Below, in pieces: positions 1-12,581 of a DNA stretch of 64,000 bases. Positions within the stretch are counted from its first letter, which is position 1; the number at the start of each line of letters is the position of its first letter. The stretch is from Chimonanthus salicifolius (Eukaryota > Streptophyta > Magnoliopsida > Laurales > Calycanthaceae). Where the stretch lies: contig CM023540.1 of the NCBI GenBank assembly GCA_013350335.1, positions 27,631,175 through 27,695,174 on the forward strand. Direction: 5' to 3'. The position numbers were made by a program, and so were the translations under genes. The notes under the pieces are model-generated. The model was not told the origin of the DNA and did not search any database. It saw only the letters and a list, made by a program, of their open reading frames with translations.

Positions 1-3000
1 ATTGTTCGAGGATGGATGACAGATAGTGGAATGAGTGATCATGCATCACAAGTTTCCCAAAGGAACAACATTCTTGGAGAAACAGAACGGGAAAGAGTGA
101 GACTTGTGATGGAGTGGGTCCAAATGGCAAGTCAGCATCGAGATGCTCGTGCCAGTAGAAGAGAGGCACAAGCCACAGGCCCAGGTTCTCAGGTTGAACA
201 CGTTCGGGATGGATTGGTTACTGACCGCGATGAAGGCCAACCTGAGCATATTCGGAGGGATATGCTGAGATTGCGTGGGAGACAGGCTTTGCTGGACTTG
301 CTAGTGCGAATTGAGAGAGAAAGACAGAGGGAACTTCAGGGTTTGCTGGAGCATAGGGCTGTATCAGACTTTGCTCACCGCAATCGTATTCAGGTCAGTG
401 ACATATATTTCCACCTCCTATGTGCTCTCTTAGTTCTTTCTTTACAAGTAGTTTGGTCCTTTCATAGATAAAATTCATACAGCCTGTTCTGAAAGTGAAT
501 AAGTATACTTTATGTAATGCGGTGAAGCCTTTTTTTTCTAAAGAAAAAATTATTGAAATTTGTAGGTCTTTATTAGAAAATGCATGTGTTTCACTCTTTC
601 AGAAATCTTCATCCTAGCTAATTTTATAGTCAATACACTTGGTGTTAATTCTATCGTTCTCTTTTGGTACTATTCTTCACCTGATCTTCTTTTACTGTTG
701 TTAATTGACCATAGCATATTTGGCTAGAGGTTTTCTTCCATAAATGAATAAATGCACAGTTCTTTCTTTTCTCCTAAGAAAAAACACAGTTCTTTCAGAT
801 CACACACTTCAGTTTTGAGACATCTTGTTTAAGTTTCTGATTGTTAGGTTATTCATCTGTGATAGCTAAATGTGGATTATCTCCTATGTGTGTAACATAA
901 ATAATTTGTAGGCTACTGGAAGTTCAGAACTTCATATGATGACAATGCCTATCAATTTAGATATATGGCATCTTGATCTCATTATTTCACAATTATTATT
1001 AATCATTCATCATGCTATTGTTCCCCCCCATTGCGGATGAAGCACAGGGAAAATGTTTTTGCATTCCTTGATAGGAAAAGTGGTGATTAGATTTGTGAAT
1101 ATGGTGTTTCAATCTGATATGTGGTTTTCTTTCCCAGTCATTGCTGAGGGGAAGGTTCTTAAGAGGTGAAAGACCTACTGAAGATGAGAGGCCACCTTCA
1201 TTAGCTGCAAGAGAACTGGGCCAGTTAAGGCAACGCCATACAGTCTCTGGTTTAAGGTAAGCAACCTTCTATTTCATATCATGAGCTCTCTCTCTCTCTC
1301 TAGTAATAGTAGCACTATTTTCTTGTGAAAAGACATTATAAATGGGTTGTGACAAAAATGTTTTGATGCGTGTAATCTATTAGTTTAATTATTTTTTGAG
1401 CCCATATATTTTTTTTTTTGTAATTTTGTTATTTTAAAAGTTCTTATCGTAAATGTTCCATGGTATTTCCCCCCCTTTTTTGTGCCTTTAAGATTGGGAC
1501 AATTTAGACTTTCAGCATAGTTGGCAAATGTTACTGTTTTAACAAAAAATTGCAGGTTCAAACTGTATTAGAATCCCCTCCTGACAAAAAATCATATGTG
1601 AGAATTGATCAGAACCATGGTGTCAATGCTCAAGGCATGTTAAAAGCAGAAGTGAGTCTTGATGTGTATGGCATGAAATGCGTGCCCTAGTGTGAACATG
1701 GTTTTCCTGCCACAGTTCTTTATATAATTAAAAATTTATATGAATATTCTTTATATTGTGTCTTTATGACACCAATGTTGTCTGGATGCTATGGCCGGAT
1801 GCTGCTTAGGGCACATGCTTGGCTACCGGTTTTTTTAATGATGAAGAAACCTAAGACTCCCACCTCTCTCCGAGTACGAGGGCATTGGGTAAAACTCTAG
1901 ATGCACACAGCCCCCTGCTGCTTGGCTACTGTTTTGGTTGATGCATTATAGAGTCTTACAATTTCCACTTCACTATATAAAGTCAGGTTTTTGTACTTCA
2001 CCATCCAACATGTTAATTTCCCCTTTTTGGAAACAACTCTACTACAAAATTGAGGGGGGTTACATGTCCAAAGAACTAGGAGAATGATCATCTTAGTCAT
2101 CATCATAGCCACCAATCCTATCTATTTTGGGTTGACAGTTTGAGTTATACTAGGTTTCTTTTCCTTTTCTTTCTTTTTTTAAAGGATTTCGAGTTCTACT
2201 TGTCACCACTCTCATATCAAAAACATACCCTTATCACTTCACAATCTATCCTGCCGGAGCAAAAATTTACATATATATTCATTGATTTTGACAAGGCCTA
2301 TTGCAGCATGGCACTAACGTAGTTAACTTGGCAAATATTTGGGAGAAAATGTAACCTTGATGATCAAATAGAAATTAAACAAGAAATGTATGGAAGAGCA
2401 GTAGCAAACATAAAAACCATGTGGAGAAACAATAAGTTCCTCCTGGGAGTTGGCCTCACCAACGATCCACTTTGACCCCTCATACATGCCTAGGTTATAC
2501 ACAACTTTTTTCTTGAGTATCATGGTACTTTATTGAAGGAACAAGCCAGATACAACAAAGGGAAAAGGAGAAGATAAAGTGCATTAGGTATAGACAAGTT
2601 AGTTATAGTCCTTTTTGTTTTTGTTTTATCTAGCTTGTTCCTTCAATAAAGATCATGATACTCAAGAAAAAAAGTTGTGTATAACCTAGCCATGTATGAG
2701 GGGTCAAAGTGGATCGTTGGTGAGGCCAAACTTCCAAGAGGAACTTATTGTTTCTCCACATGGTTTTTATGTTTGCTATTGCTCTTCCATACATTTCTTG
2801 TTTAATTTCTATTTGATCATCAAGGTTACATTTTCTCTCCAATATTTGCCAAGTTAACTATGTTAGTGCCATACTGCAATAGGCCTTGTCAAAGTCAATG
2901 AATATATATGTAAATTTTTGCTCCGGTTTAAGCATTTCATGAGTTGTCTCAACCAAAAAATAACTTTTTGTTCTATTTCTATTTAGACAAGGAGTTCTCC

Positions 3001-6000
3001 TTATTCAGTCCTTTGGACTTGTTTCTGTTCTTTTTCTTGGCTGCTGGTTCTATTTTATCTTTGTTTGTTGGTCCTCAGGATGTTGCCTCTTTGCTGTATC
3101 CCTTTTTTCTCCATGAATAAAATAGTATTTTTTTCAAATATATATATATTTAAATAAAGCTAAATTATTTATTTAAAATATTTAGATTCTTGTCTTAGGT
3201 ATCTCTGGATAAAGGATTCTTGACCCTAGAGTCTCATATGTGACAAATAAGTCTGATGGCTCAATAGTTTGCACAATTTTGAATATCTCCTTTTTCCTTG
3301 TAAAAGGGACTGCAGCACACTCTCCATTCATCAAGTATCCTTCTACTCAATTTTTGTTAATCAATCTAGTACCAGTTCTGTTCCTTCCATCATGATCTAT
3401 ATTTTGTTATCATCATCATCGAATCTTTTTCTCATCTATCTAGTCTGGAGATCTGCATTTTTATACATATCCAAAAGTTTTGTTTTTCTTCATCTTAGCT
3501 AAGGTTGTCCTTACTTCTATCTCATGTGTTTTGTAATCCATCCAATAATCAACTTTAGGCATTGCCTTATGGCTTCTGTAAGATATTTTTCTACCTTGGA
3601 ACTTTTCCATTTCTTACTGTTTGCCATCACTTGAAAAAGGCAAAAAGCTAATGGTCATGAGTACAAGATAGAGGGAGTCAGAGGTATTAATTTAATCAAT
3701 GGGCTTGCAAATTTTCCACATTCCTAGATCAGCAAATGGGAGTGCGAATCAGCTAGTTGGGGATGTGTTGGCGGAGAGGGTGGAGGTTCCTTCTGCAATG
3801 TGTTTCAGGTGGCTGTTAAGCTGCTGTTGGGTTGTTTCCGAGGTTGTATTATTTCTATCAATAATAAAGGCCATCATTTTTCTTAAAAAAGATTCTATCC
3901 ACTTCTGGATATGGAACATGTGTTGAATTTGACACATGCAGGCTGGCGGCATCCAATTCAGTAAAGCCCAAGCCATAGGATTTATGATCAAGCATTTTGT
4001 ATTACTAGGTTGAAATAAGCAATTATTCATGATTCGGGCAGCCTGGTGGTTGGTTGGGTTGTCAAAATATCTGGGTGTGTCTATTTCAGAGATATGTAGA
4101 AATTGAGCTTCTTTGGATTCAGTCTCACACTTTGTGGAGCCGAGACAGCAAGTATCATGGATTTCTCCTGCTAGCGCCCTTCTTAAATTGAATTTTGATG
4201 AAAGCTGTGTGCAAAATAATGGGTAGGCAGGTTATGGAGGGATCATCCGCAATGAATTAGGGTCTGCTTTGCTTTCTTTTGCATGTCTAATTCCTAATGG
4301 ATCTGTAATAGATGTGGGATTGTTTGCCTTATGGTGAGGCATTTTGGAATTGGAGGAGTTGGGAGTTTTCGGGAGCATTGTAGAAGGTGATTCTCAGGTA
4401 GTTGTTGGGTGGGCTTTGGGTTCCCAATGTATGTGGATTTTATTGGACAAAATTGAAAGGATCCAGCACATTATCACTTCCTTTCAGTTGAAGGTTGTTT
4501 GGGTTCCTCGATCGGCTAATTCTACAGCAGACGAAATGGCTCGTCAAGGCGTTATCTCTAGGCACGGAAGTTGTTAATAAATTCTTGTAATTTTGGGGGG
4601 TTTTGTATTTTTGTTTTTATAGGCGTCTTTTAGCCTAAGTTTTGATTCTTCTTGTATTTTCCTTTTTTCTTTTCATGAAGTGTTTTTTTTTTTTTTTTTT
4701 AAATAAGTATTTCTTTAATAGAAAAAAAACATGTAGAAATAGCGTTTATGACAATTAATGTACAAAATTTACTTATTTCAATATGGTAAACATACTAATA
4801 TTTTGCAAGTTTAATGAGAAGAATTGTTATAATAGTTTGTTTTGAAAACCAATTTTAAGATAGTACTTGAAGAACCTGTGTAGAATCTGATGTAGAGACA
4901 TATCTGACCAGATCAAACTGGAACTTGAAACAGTGAACCTTGACCAAGAACATCCTAGTAAAAAACTACGTTTCAGAGCTGCTATTGCAGTTCTACACCA
5001 ATATGTTTTGTTTTTTCTTGGACAACTAATGTATTTCCTCTTTTTAACTTTCAAAAAAAAAAAAAAAACTAATGTATTTCCTCTTTTTTAACTTTCACTC
5101 CCCACTATTTACATCTAACTTTTAAGAGTTCATCCGCCAATGCTACTTCAATTTTATTCTTGACAACAGCCAAATGGATGTGGTGCAACTTTGTATGTTC
5201 AGTTGTCTTTGCCGCAAGTTTGTCTGTACTTTAGAAGATACTCCTGTACTTATTTATTTTTTATTTTTAATAATAAGCTACTCCCTTTTGTTTCTTTTGT
5301 CCTTAATACCTCAAAGATTTTTGTTTAGGATAATTTTTTTGGAGAAGATCCTCTTTATCCCCAAATTTTCTATCCTTTAATGTGGTCTAAAAAAAATTCA
5401 GGAATTGATAGGGGCACTGGTTGTGTCCTTTTGTCTGCTATTTATCACTTAAGTGGTTAAAAGATACACTGGTGCTCTTTATTGTAAAAAACACCAGTGT
5501 CATCAATTCCCTTAATATCTGTGTGCCAAATCATCCCAAACAGCCAGAAAGAAGCTATCTTGTCATTGAGGCTGATTTACAATGAATAAGCAAGTGATAC
5601 TCTTTATTCTCCCAGTACAGAAAACAAATATTTAGGAAAATCTTGCTCCATCCTCTTTGAATCTGAATCAGACGATTAGTTATTTTATTCATTAAGGAGG
5701 CAGTGTCTATTTATTAAATACTAATTTCCTCTTTAAATTTGTTTCATACAAAAAAGAAAGCTCATTTGCATGTCTATTTATGTGGTCTCTTATTTTTGAG
5801 TGCTCTAAATCATCTAAAACAGCCAAAAGGATACTCATTATGGAGGTGATTTGCAATGTATGAGCAACTGATTAACAGTCTCCTCCGTGAATAGACAGCA
5901 AATGTTAGGAAAAATGTCAGTCCCATCTTTCCTTTTTTTGGATATGGGTAAGATCATTTGTTTTTCTTAAGTAAGCGCGTAACAGAGAATTTAGTAATGT

Positions 6001-9000
6001 ACTTCAATTTTATTTCATTGTAACAATGAACTGATTTTATCTGTCTATTCATACACCTGTAATTGACAAAACTTTTTTGGTAAACATGTGCATGTTATTT
6101 ATATAAACTCAACTGAGTACATAGGTAAACCCAGATACATGGATGATCACCAACAAAACAGACCAGTACAACAGATACAAAATGAAGTATCCCTTTTCAG
6201 AAGGGGCCAATCTATAGAATACAATTCACAAAACATACTATGATAGGTATTTGTTGACCGTAGTTGCTATTTTTTTCCATTATCACTTGCTAACCTGCTA
6301 TATCCATGAGCAACTGACCTTGATCCCATCCATTCATGTGTTGTTCCTGTATTATTTTCTTTCAGCATTTTTTCATTACAGATCTTTACTTATGACTTGC
6401 AGCGAGTCTTGTAGTCCACTTTTTTTATGGCCTTAAAATAGGTTCATATAATGGTCCTTTCTTATATCTTAGTCTTGGTGTAGTCAAATTTGGATTTTAT
6501 TAATAGTGTTGAAAACTAGACTCTGCTCTGATGACGGGGTAGAGATATGTTTTCTCTATTTTCTATATGGTGCTGTGACAACGATTCATCAGACTATTAA
6601 TTATACATTGCTTTCTGGATCCAGGGAGGGATTCCGATCTAGATTAGAGAATATTGTTCGTGGTCAAGTAAGCAACCAGTCCGAGAGTTCTGCTAATCAT
6701 AACATCAACAGTTCTAGAAATGATCAATTTAGTTCTGCTAATCATAACATCAACGGTTCTAGAACTGATCAGTCTCAGTTAACCACTTCATTGATAGAAG
6801 TGCCTGCTGAGAATCATGAACATTCTCAACATAGAACTGAGGAAATCAACATTCACCATACAACAGTGCTTGCAGAGGATTTGGGACATAATCCACCTGC
6901 AGAAAATACAAATTGGCAAGAATCTGCTTCCCAAGGTGGGAATTGGCAGGTTGAGGCAACAGAAGATGGGAGAAGGGAATGGGAACAGTCTGATGAAGTT
7001 GAGTTTAATGAATGGCAAGAAGTTACTGGAGATGACATGGATGGAAATTGGCAGGAGAATACTGCTGAGGATTGGCCTGAGGAAACTCCAGAAAATGAAG
7101 ATGGCCAAGATACTCACCTGCAAGAAGTGCATGACTGGCATGAGAATGGTTCTCAAGACATTGTTGATGATTGGCAAGATGGGCCTTCCGACCCTTCAAT
7201 ATTCCGGCAGGCCATTCCTCTTAGAAGAGTCAACAGGTTTCACCCACCTGATGACGACAATGTGTATAGCATGGAACTTAGGGAACTCCTCAGCAGGTAT
7301 TTCATCATATCTTATAGTGTCGTGTACATGAGTGCATGGTAGGATGGGTGTGTGGAACTTTCTAGTTTCTCATGATAGTTGATGGCTTCTATTTTGTCAA
7401 CACAATTTGAGCTAAACTTACTTTGTCACAGGAGAAGTGTATCCAACCTTCTACGCAGTGGATTTCGTGAAAGTTTAGACCAATTAATACAATCATATGT
7501 CCAAAGGCAAGGTCGTACTCCGATTGACTGGGATCTGCATAGACCCTTACCTACACCTGCTTCACCAGAAGAAAATCAGGAGCAGCGAAGAGATGATCAG
7601 AATGGTAATCAGACTGATACTGTTGCTAGACCTCCACTTGTGCATCCATCGCCACCGGCACCCCCTCCTCCTCAGCCACTTTGGCACCAGGACCTTCATC
7701 ATACCAATTGGTCACGTCAAAGCATGCATCGTGCAGAAATTGTATGCCATCTTTCCTCAATATTTTGAATTATCACCCTGATAGTATACCCCTTGCATGA
7801 AGCTTGAAAAGTAGATGATTAGTCATTTTCCATATTGATGTGACATGATACCAAACAGTAACTACATAACAATTCAGAAGTGCATAATATCAAGTCTTCA
7901 TCCTCTGGTGCTTGAGATTTGGTGTTTCTTATTTCCTGTTTGGTAATTCTAAAGAAAGTACAGTAGTTCTTTTAAAAAGGTAAATAAATGATTCAGTGGT
8001 TCTCTATAACTTGATCATCATACACCAATAATAATACGAATGAACTGATGAAAACTGAGGTCTCAAACAATGTCATGATTCTACTTGCTCTCTCTCTCTC
8101 TCTCAATGTAAATCTCAACATTTTCTTGAACAATATTTTATAGCTTGACACCTTTGTAACTTCACTATATCATAGTGTCTATTTTGTGCTGGTGGGTGTT
8201 CCATTCTTCCTATTAGACTTATTATTAAAATGAAAAATACTATAGATGGCAATATACTGGTCAAGTATATCATACTAGGAGAGGAGAGGGAGGGGGAGTG
8301 GTTTGGAATGTCGTCCTAAGATAATCGGGTGAAACAGATACAGTTGAAACATGACTGGACATCTGGAACAGACCGGGATTTGTGCAGATTCACTATATTT
8401 GATAACCTGTTCCTGTTCACTTCATCATCATCATAGCTAGTAAATTCCATCTGTATGGGATCGGCTTTCTGAGTTCCTTTTTTTCTACTTTATCAAAAAT
8501 CATATCCTCTGTTACCCTGCACTCTCTCATACTTTTTTACCCCTCATCCAAGTTTTAAAGGTCTACCTCACCTCGTCCCTTTTACTTGCATGTGTTCAAT
8601 TTCTCTAATGAGGGCTTTATTAGTCTCCTATATGCATTTCCAAACCATTTTAGGTGACTTTCCCTCATTTTCTAATCTATTGGGGCTACTTTGAAGATTT
8701 CCGTAATGCGTTCATTATAATTCTATCTTTTAGTGTGACTCTACTCATCCATCTTAGAGTACACATTTCTGTTATCACTGTTTTTGTTCACTTCCTTTAC
8801 CAAAAACCTAATGTTTACAAACTACAATGTTTTAGATAATAACCAATTTAACAATTAGTGGCATGCTTACTAGGAGTTCATTATTGCACCACAAAGATTG
8901 TGAGCTCAGTCATATTAGCATAAAAAAATCCTTTTTAAAAGCTCAATGGAAGTCAAAATATCATTGAGCTATGGATTGGGTGTTAGGGACATCCCACTTT

Positions 9001-10895
9001 TGAAATGAGTGTCCAACATAGTTAAATGCTTTGGATGCATGGGTTTTTTTTTTCACTTTTTAATATAGTTTTTTTTTTTTAAGAATTTGCTCTATGCTAT
9101 GTGGACCTGAAAAAAAAAATCATCTGAGTCAATGCTTTGTTTCTCTATCTGAGACTGGTGTTTCTCTCAAGTTGCATCACACTAGCGAACTTTATTTTGT
9201 TCTAATATTTTGTCATTTGCTATATGTTTTTACTGTTTAATATTCACATTGTATGGAATCATAAGTTTAGAACATCATGTTTTTTAGTTCCTCTGATGGC
9301 TGCTGAAAATTGCGTGCTTTGTAATTTTTGTTTATAATTTTCATTCGAGCTATTGACCTGATTGAGCATTTGGTTTTCTTGCAGGAATGGGAGATCATTA
9401 ATGATTTGAGAGCTGAGATGGCCAAACTTCAGCAAGGAATGAATCACATGCAGAGAATGTTGGAAGCCTGCATGGACATGCAACTAGAATTGCAGCGCTC
9501 TGTTAGACAGGAAGTCTCTGCAGCTTTAAATCGCTCAGCTGGACGAGGTACAGTTTTGCTAATTCTTTCTGCCAACAATTTTTTAGTTCTCTGGGCGTGT
9601 ATTTATTTTAGCAAAAGGATTTTTTTTTTTTGGGGGGGGGGGGCCTGGAATATGTATGTAAGCTCTATTTATTTATTTACGAAAATACAATAAAAGATGA
9701 TATGCCCCCCTAATGAGATTTTATTGTGCAATTTTGTTAAGCATAGCTTTCATCTTGTTCTTCTTTTATCTATTATTGGATTTTGATTGGACATTCTCAA
9801 ATTGATAAAGGGGGTACTCCATGTACTTCGCACCTCTTGAATGGTGACTTTTGTGTAAAAAGACAAAGGTGGTGCCCCTCTGTACTCTTGACTTTCTGGC
9901 AATGTACATTTGTATTTAGTGCTCCTGTCCTATTATTTTGCATTCATGATTCAAGAAGTGTACTTATCCTGCAAGTATTACTTCTCCATTTTATGTTATT
10001 CCCCTCTTTCGCACTCAGATGGTTTCACCATTTTACTTACACAATGGTTTGCAAGTCAAATGCATCCCTTCTTTTCCAGCCTATATATATATATATATAT
10101 ATACCTGTCTGCAATTTTGCATGGTTAACTTGTTGATCCCTTTTATGACAATAGGAAAGAAAGAAAAATTGTGGAGGATTTGCCATTTCAATCACGATTG
10201 TCCATTGTGCATACATTTAACTTTTGGCTTGAAATGTTGTATATATATATATACCTGTCTGCAATTTTGCATGGTTAACTTGTTGATCCCTTTTATGACA
10301 ATAGGAAAGAAAGAAAAATTGTGGAGGATTTGCCATTTCAATCACGATTGTCCATTGTGCATACATTTAACTTTTGGCTTGAAATGTTGTTATCTTCAAT
10401 GAAAAATTCCTTCTCCAGTTCAAATGAGTTCCAATCTCGGTTTTTGCCCAAATGAGTTGGGGGCTGTCAGTAACCTTATCTGCACTTGATCTGCCTTTTC
10501 TCCACTGATGGTTGGCTAGTTTAGGTTGGATGCCCCATGTGGAACTGGAGAAAATTGATTTGTGAAGGATGTGATTTGGTTTCAGGTATTGGGGTGGAGT
10601 CATCTGAGGATGGATCAAAGTGGGGTCATGTGAGGAAAGGGACTTGCTGTGTCTGTTGTGACAGTCAAATTGACTCCCTATTGTACAGGTCTGTGTCTTT
10701 GCATCCATAAGCTATATACTATACAAGAAAACATGGTTAAACTGATACACTGACAAATGTATGCTTCATGTGATCAGATGCGGGCATATGTGCACTTGTT
10801 CCAAATGTGCAAATGAGTTGGTTCGAGGTGGAGGCAAGTGCCCGTTGTGTCGTGCACCCATTGTCGAAGTGGTTCGAGCCTATTCCATACTGTAA
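1..10895 (+). CDS. RING-type (C3HC4) E3 ubiquitin ligase-like protein, C-terminal 625 residues, 5' end outside window
   Basis: Seven exons join in phase with GT-AG borders: 1-393 (open at the window edge, frame 1), 1138-1256, 6625-7296, 7432-7741, 9385-9547, 10586-10688 and 10778-10895 (TAA stop). Visible parts in order: an Arg/Glu-rich conserved block with [15 protein letters not shown] and [20 protein letters not shown] (residues 25-120); LRGRFL and [15 protein letters not shown]; an acidic Trp-rich stretch (about 265-357); a Pro-rich stretch before residue 498; a coiled coil (about 499-550, starting [19 protein letters not shown]); and a terminal RING (about 573-616) with [15 protein letters not shown] and CPLCR. 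The order matches a plant family annotated as RING/U-box superfamily proteins; I recall Arabidopsis AT5G04460 and AT2G27950 but could not search. RINGs of this type recruit E2 enzymes; the substrate is unknown. A possible AATAAA lies at 11108-11113. The 5.4-kb second intron is unusually long and TE-filled. Confidence 0.93.
394..1137 (+). other. Intron 1 of the RING gene
   Basis: Donor GTCAGT follows the CAG at 391-393, and the acceptor CAG precedes 1138. The sequence is T-rich. I see no gene or recognisable mobile element in it. Confidence 0.8.
2254..2546 (+). repeat. Left arm of inverted duplication, RTE-type LINE reverse transcriptase fragment
   Basis: The plus strand encodes a degenerate RT block: [15 protein letters not shown] matches the LINE RT motif around F-I-D-x-x-K-A-Y, followed in another frame by [14 protein letters not shown] and a G-V-G-L-type segment. 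The same 293 bp returns in reverse complement at 2633-2926 with only scattered differences, separated by 86 bp. Frameshifts and stops show that it is dead. It lies inside intron 2 of the RING gene. Confidence 0.75.
2633..3560 (-). mobile_element. RTE-type LINE remnant; includes the right arm of the inverted duplication
   Basis: Read on the minus strand from about 3560 downward, it gives degenerate LINE coding: near 3330-3200 a DEWR then [13 protein letters not shown] block, which corresponds to the RTE segment before the RT palm, then [18 protein letters not shown] and FIDFDKAY, then [19 protein letters not shown] at 2842-2633. Several stops and frameshifts are present. Positions 2633-2926 are the mirror copy of 2254-2546. 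Family assignment rests on motif order remembered from plant RTE LINEs. Confidence 0.65.
3640..3890 (+). mobile_element. LINE 3' fragment, end of RNase H-like domain
   Basis: Translation contains [20 protein letters not shown]. The H-I-P-R-x-A-N-x-x-A-(D/N) pattern is typical of the C-terminal end of the RNase H-like domain in plant L1-type LINEs. A T-rich tail with CAATAATAAAGG near 3860 follows, consistent with a LINE 3' end. Short and non-functional. Confidence 0.55.
4020..4720 (+). mobile_element. LINE 3' fragment, RNase H-like domain (RVT_3 type)
   Basis: From about 4160 a degenerate frame gives [24 protein letters not shown] and then an intact 77-codon stretch (4344-4577) with [17 protein letters not shown] and [20 protein letters not shown]. 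These are the strand and helix signatures of the RNase H-like domain at the end of plant L1-type LINE ORF2. A T-rich 3' tail and a poly-T run near 4681-4700 follow. An in-frame TAG in the first block and a shift before 4344 show decay. Confidence 0.7.
5500..5970 (+). repeat. Diverged tandem duplication in intron 2
   Basis: A block around 5520-5600 (CCAAATCATC, AACAGCCAGAAAG, GGCTGATTTACAATGAAT) recurs at 5800-5875 as a clearly related but diverged copy (AAATCATCTAAAACAGCCA, GGTGATTTGCAATGTAT). The offset is roughly 275 bp. No coding content. The rest of intron 2 between 4720 and 6624 shows nothing I can name. Confidence 0.5.
8090..8105. repeat. (TC)n microsatellite
   Basis: A run of about seven TC units in intron 4 of the RING gene (7742-9384). 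Confidence 0.8.
8425..8720 (-). mobile_element. RTE-type LINE 3' end fragment
   Basis: The minus strand reads PID, a stop, then [18 protein letters not shown], which fits the K-M-R-E-x-R-L-x-W-F-G-H-V-x-R-R block near the end of RTE LINE ORFs. A degenerate stretch then ends in a repeated GATGATGATG (minus strand, about 8425-8440), typical of RTE tails. Stops are frequent. It lies in intron 4 of the RING gene, and its orientation opposes the host gene. Confidence 0.6.
9620..9643 (+). repeat. T12-G12 homopolymer junction
   Basis: Twelve T (9620-9631) are followed directly by twelve G (9632-9643), in intron 5 of the RING gene (9548-10585). It is probably slippage-prone. Confidence 0.85.
10091..10390 (+). 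repeat. Two copies of a 150-bp tandem duplication
   Basis: 10091-10240 and 10241-10390 read as identical, each starting in a TA dinucleotide run, continuing ACCTGTCTGCAATTTTGCAT and ending GAAATGTTGT. The anchor ACCTGTCT is at 10103 and 10253, exactly 150 apart. The TA run at the border suggests unequal pairing or slippage. It lies entirely in intron 5 and does not touch a splice site. Confidence 0.9.
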
Positions 10896-11178
10896 ATAAA
10901 AAATAGAAAGGTGAAAAAAAAAGGAAAGAAAGGAAGAAAGTTGGATGGTGCCTTGCAATTCTTTTGTTTTCCTGCTGAGGGGATGGGGATGATAACCTTG
11001 GTTTGTGGGGCTCTGATCTATATAAATTGTTGCCATTACCTCAGTTGTTGCTAATTATTTCTTTAGCACTGCAATACGACAGACTTTCAATTCATCATTC
11101 TTGTCTCAATAAAATGTTGAATGGAAGGTTCTTTCATCAATCTAGCATTTTCTGCATCTCACTGCAAGTCTCTGCAAG

Positions 11179-11209
<31 letters not shown>

Positions 11210-11249
11210 AAAATTTATTATTATTATTTTGAATTTGAACTTGTAAAAA

Positions 11250-11410
11250 TCAAGTTTAGATCAACCCGAAGGGGTTGGAGTAATGGCCTGGGACCCGTAT
11301 CCCATTGATTTATCTTGTGTTGAGTAGCGAGGCTTGTACATGCCTCAAGAATTAGTCAGGTGTTTTAAGAGGCCTGAACACCTTGGTCACACCTTGGTCA
11401 GAGTGGTATA
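11250..11410 (+). mobile_element. Degenerate SINE-like remnant
   Basis: It contains GGGTTGGAGTAATGGCCTGG, CCCATTGATTTATC and AATTAGTCAGGTG, which align in order with the better preserved tRNA-derived SINE at 36911-37130. No poly(A) tail or target duplication could be made out. Confidence 0.4.
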
Positions 11411-12115
11411 AAAAAGACAGTACTGTGGGGCTCACTTATCATTGCCAAATAAAGAAGGGATTTTTATATATTTGTTTTAAAACTCAGTTCTGTTGTTAAT
11501 TTTGAGCCATTTCATGCAAGAGGAGAAGTGCATGAGTATGTTGGGAGGGTTGACAAATATCTCATAATTTCGGCGTACCTGTTGAACACTTGGACTTCTT
11601 AGTTCTTATTGTTGTAGCAAATGATTTAAAATCATGATAATAGTACATTAATACGTGTAACTCGGGCAAGTTACTTGGGTGAGGCTTCATTTTTTGAGAA
11701 TAAAAATTAATAATTTTGTGATAGTGTGTTGGTAGAAAGACGGTTTTGAAATAGTAAATTGAAAATAGTTTGATTTTTTATTTTCTTTAAAAATGAAGTA
11801 TTGTTTTTGTTTAGAATGAATTTCATTTGTATTCTCTTTTTAAATCTCTTCGAAAAGGAGGTGCTGTTTTAATTTTGAATGATTTTTTTTTTCTTATGTT
11901 ATTTTTCATTCACAATGTTCTTAATTGTATCGTTTTGGATTATAAAAAAAATTATTTTATTCATTTTCAATAGAAACCTTGAGCATGGAAATGCTTAAAA
12001 ATAGGAATGGATGGAGTGTTTATTAATGGAATGAGGGCAAAAGCGTCTTTTTCCTTTCTATTTGGTAGACTGAGAACTATCCTATTACATCTCTTTTTGT
12101 CATTTTAGGCGTTCA

Positions 12116-12172
12116 GTGTCGTGATTACTTGAAGAAATAGACAGTGTCGTGATTACTTGAAGAAATAGACAG
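12116..12172 (+). repeat. Two copies of a 28-bp tandem repeat
   Basis: The unit CAGTGTCGTGATTACTTGAA followed by GAAATAGA occurs twice back to back, followed by a partial third start (CAGTGTCAGTGATTA). Confidence 0.85.
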
Positions 12173-12581
12173 TGTCAGTGATTAAGTGCCAGCTGTCTTC
12201 CCTCTGGCTTCCTATATTCCTTTATAATGGGCCCCATAGCCCTTTCCAATCCAACTGTGGCCCCACATAAGGAAACTATGGCTAAGGGATGAAATGAGAG
12301 ATCTACAGGCCAATTTTTCTCTATATTTTTGAATCTCCACAAATTTTAGAATTAGAGAAATTCATCTTCGAGATTCTCTATTTCATTTATTTTGAAATTA
12401 GACATTATAAGTTTAAAATTTTAGAATTTTGAGAACTATCTTAGATTTATTTCAGAACATGAATCATACAAAAATAAATATGTATTATATTTTTAGTTTA
12501 GTAATTTTGTTCAAATGATTTACACATGTCTATAATATTTGAGATAAAATATTGAATAGTCTCAAAGAATTTTATGTAATA

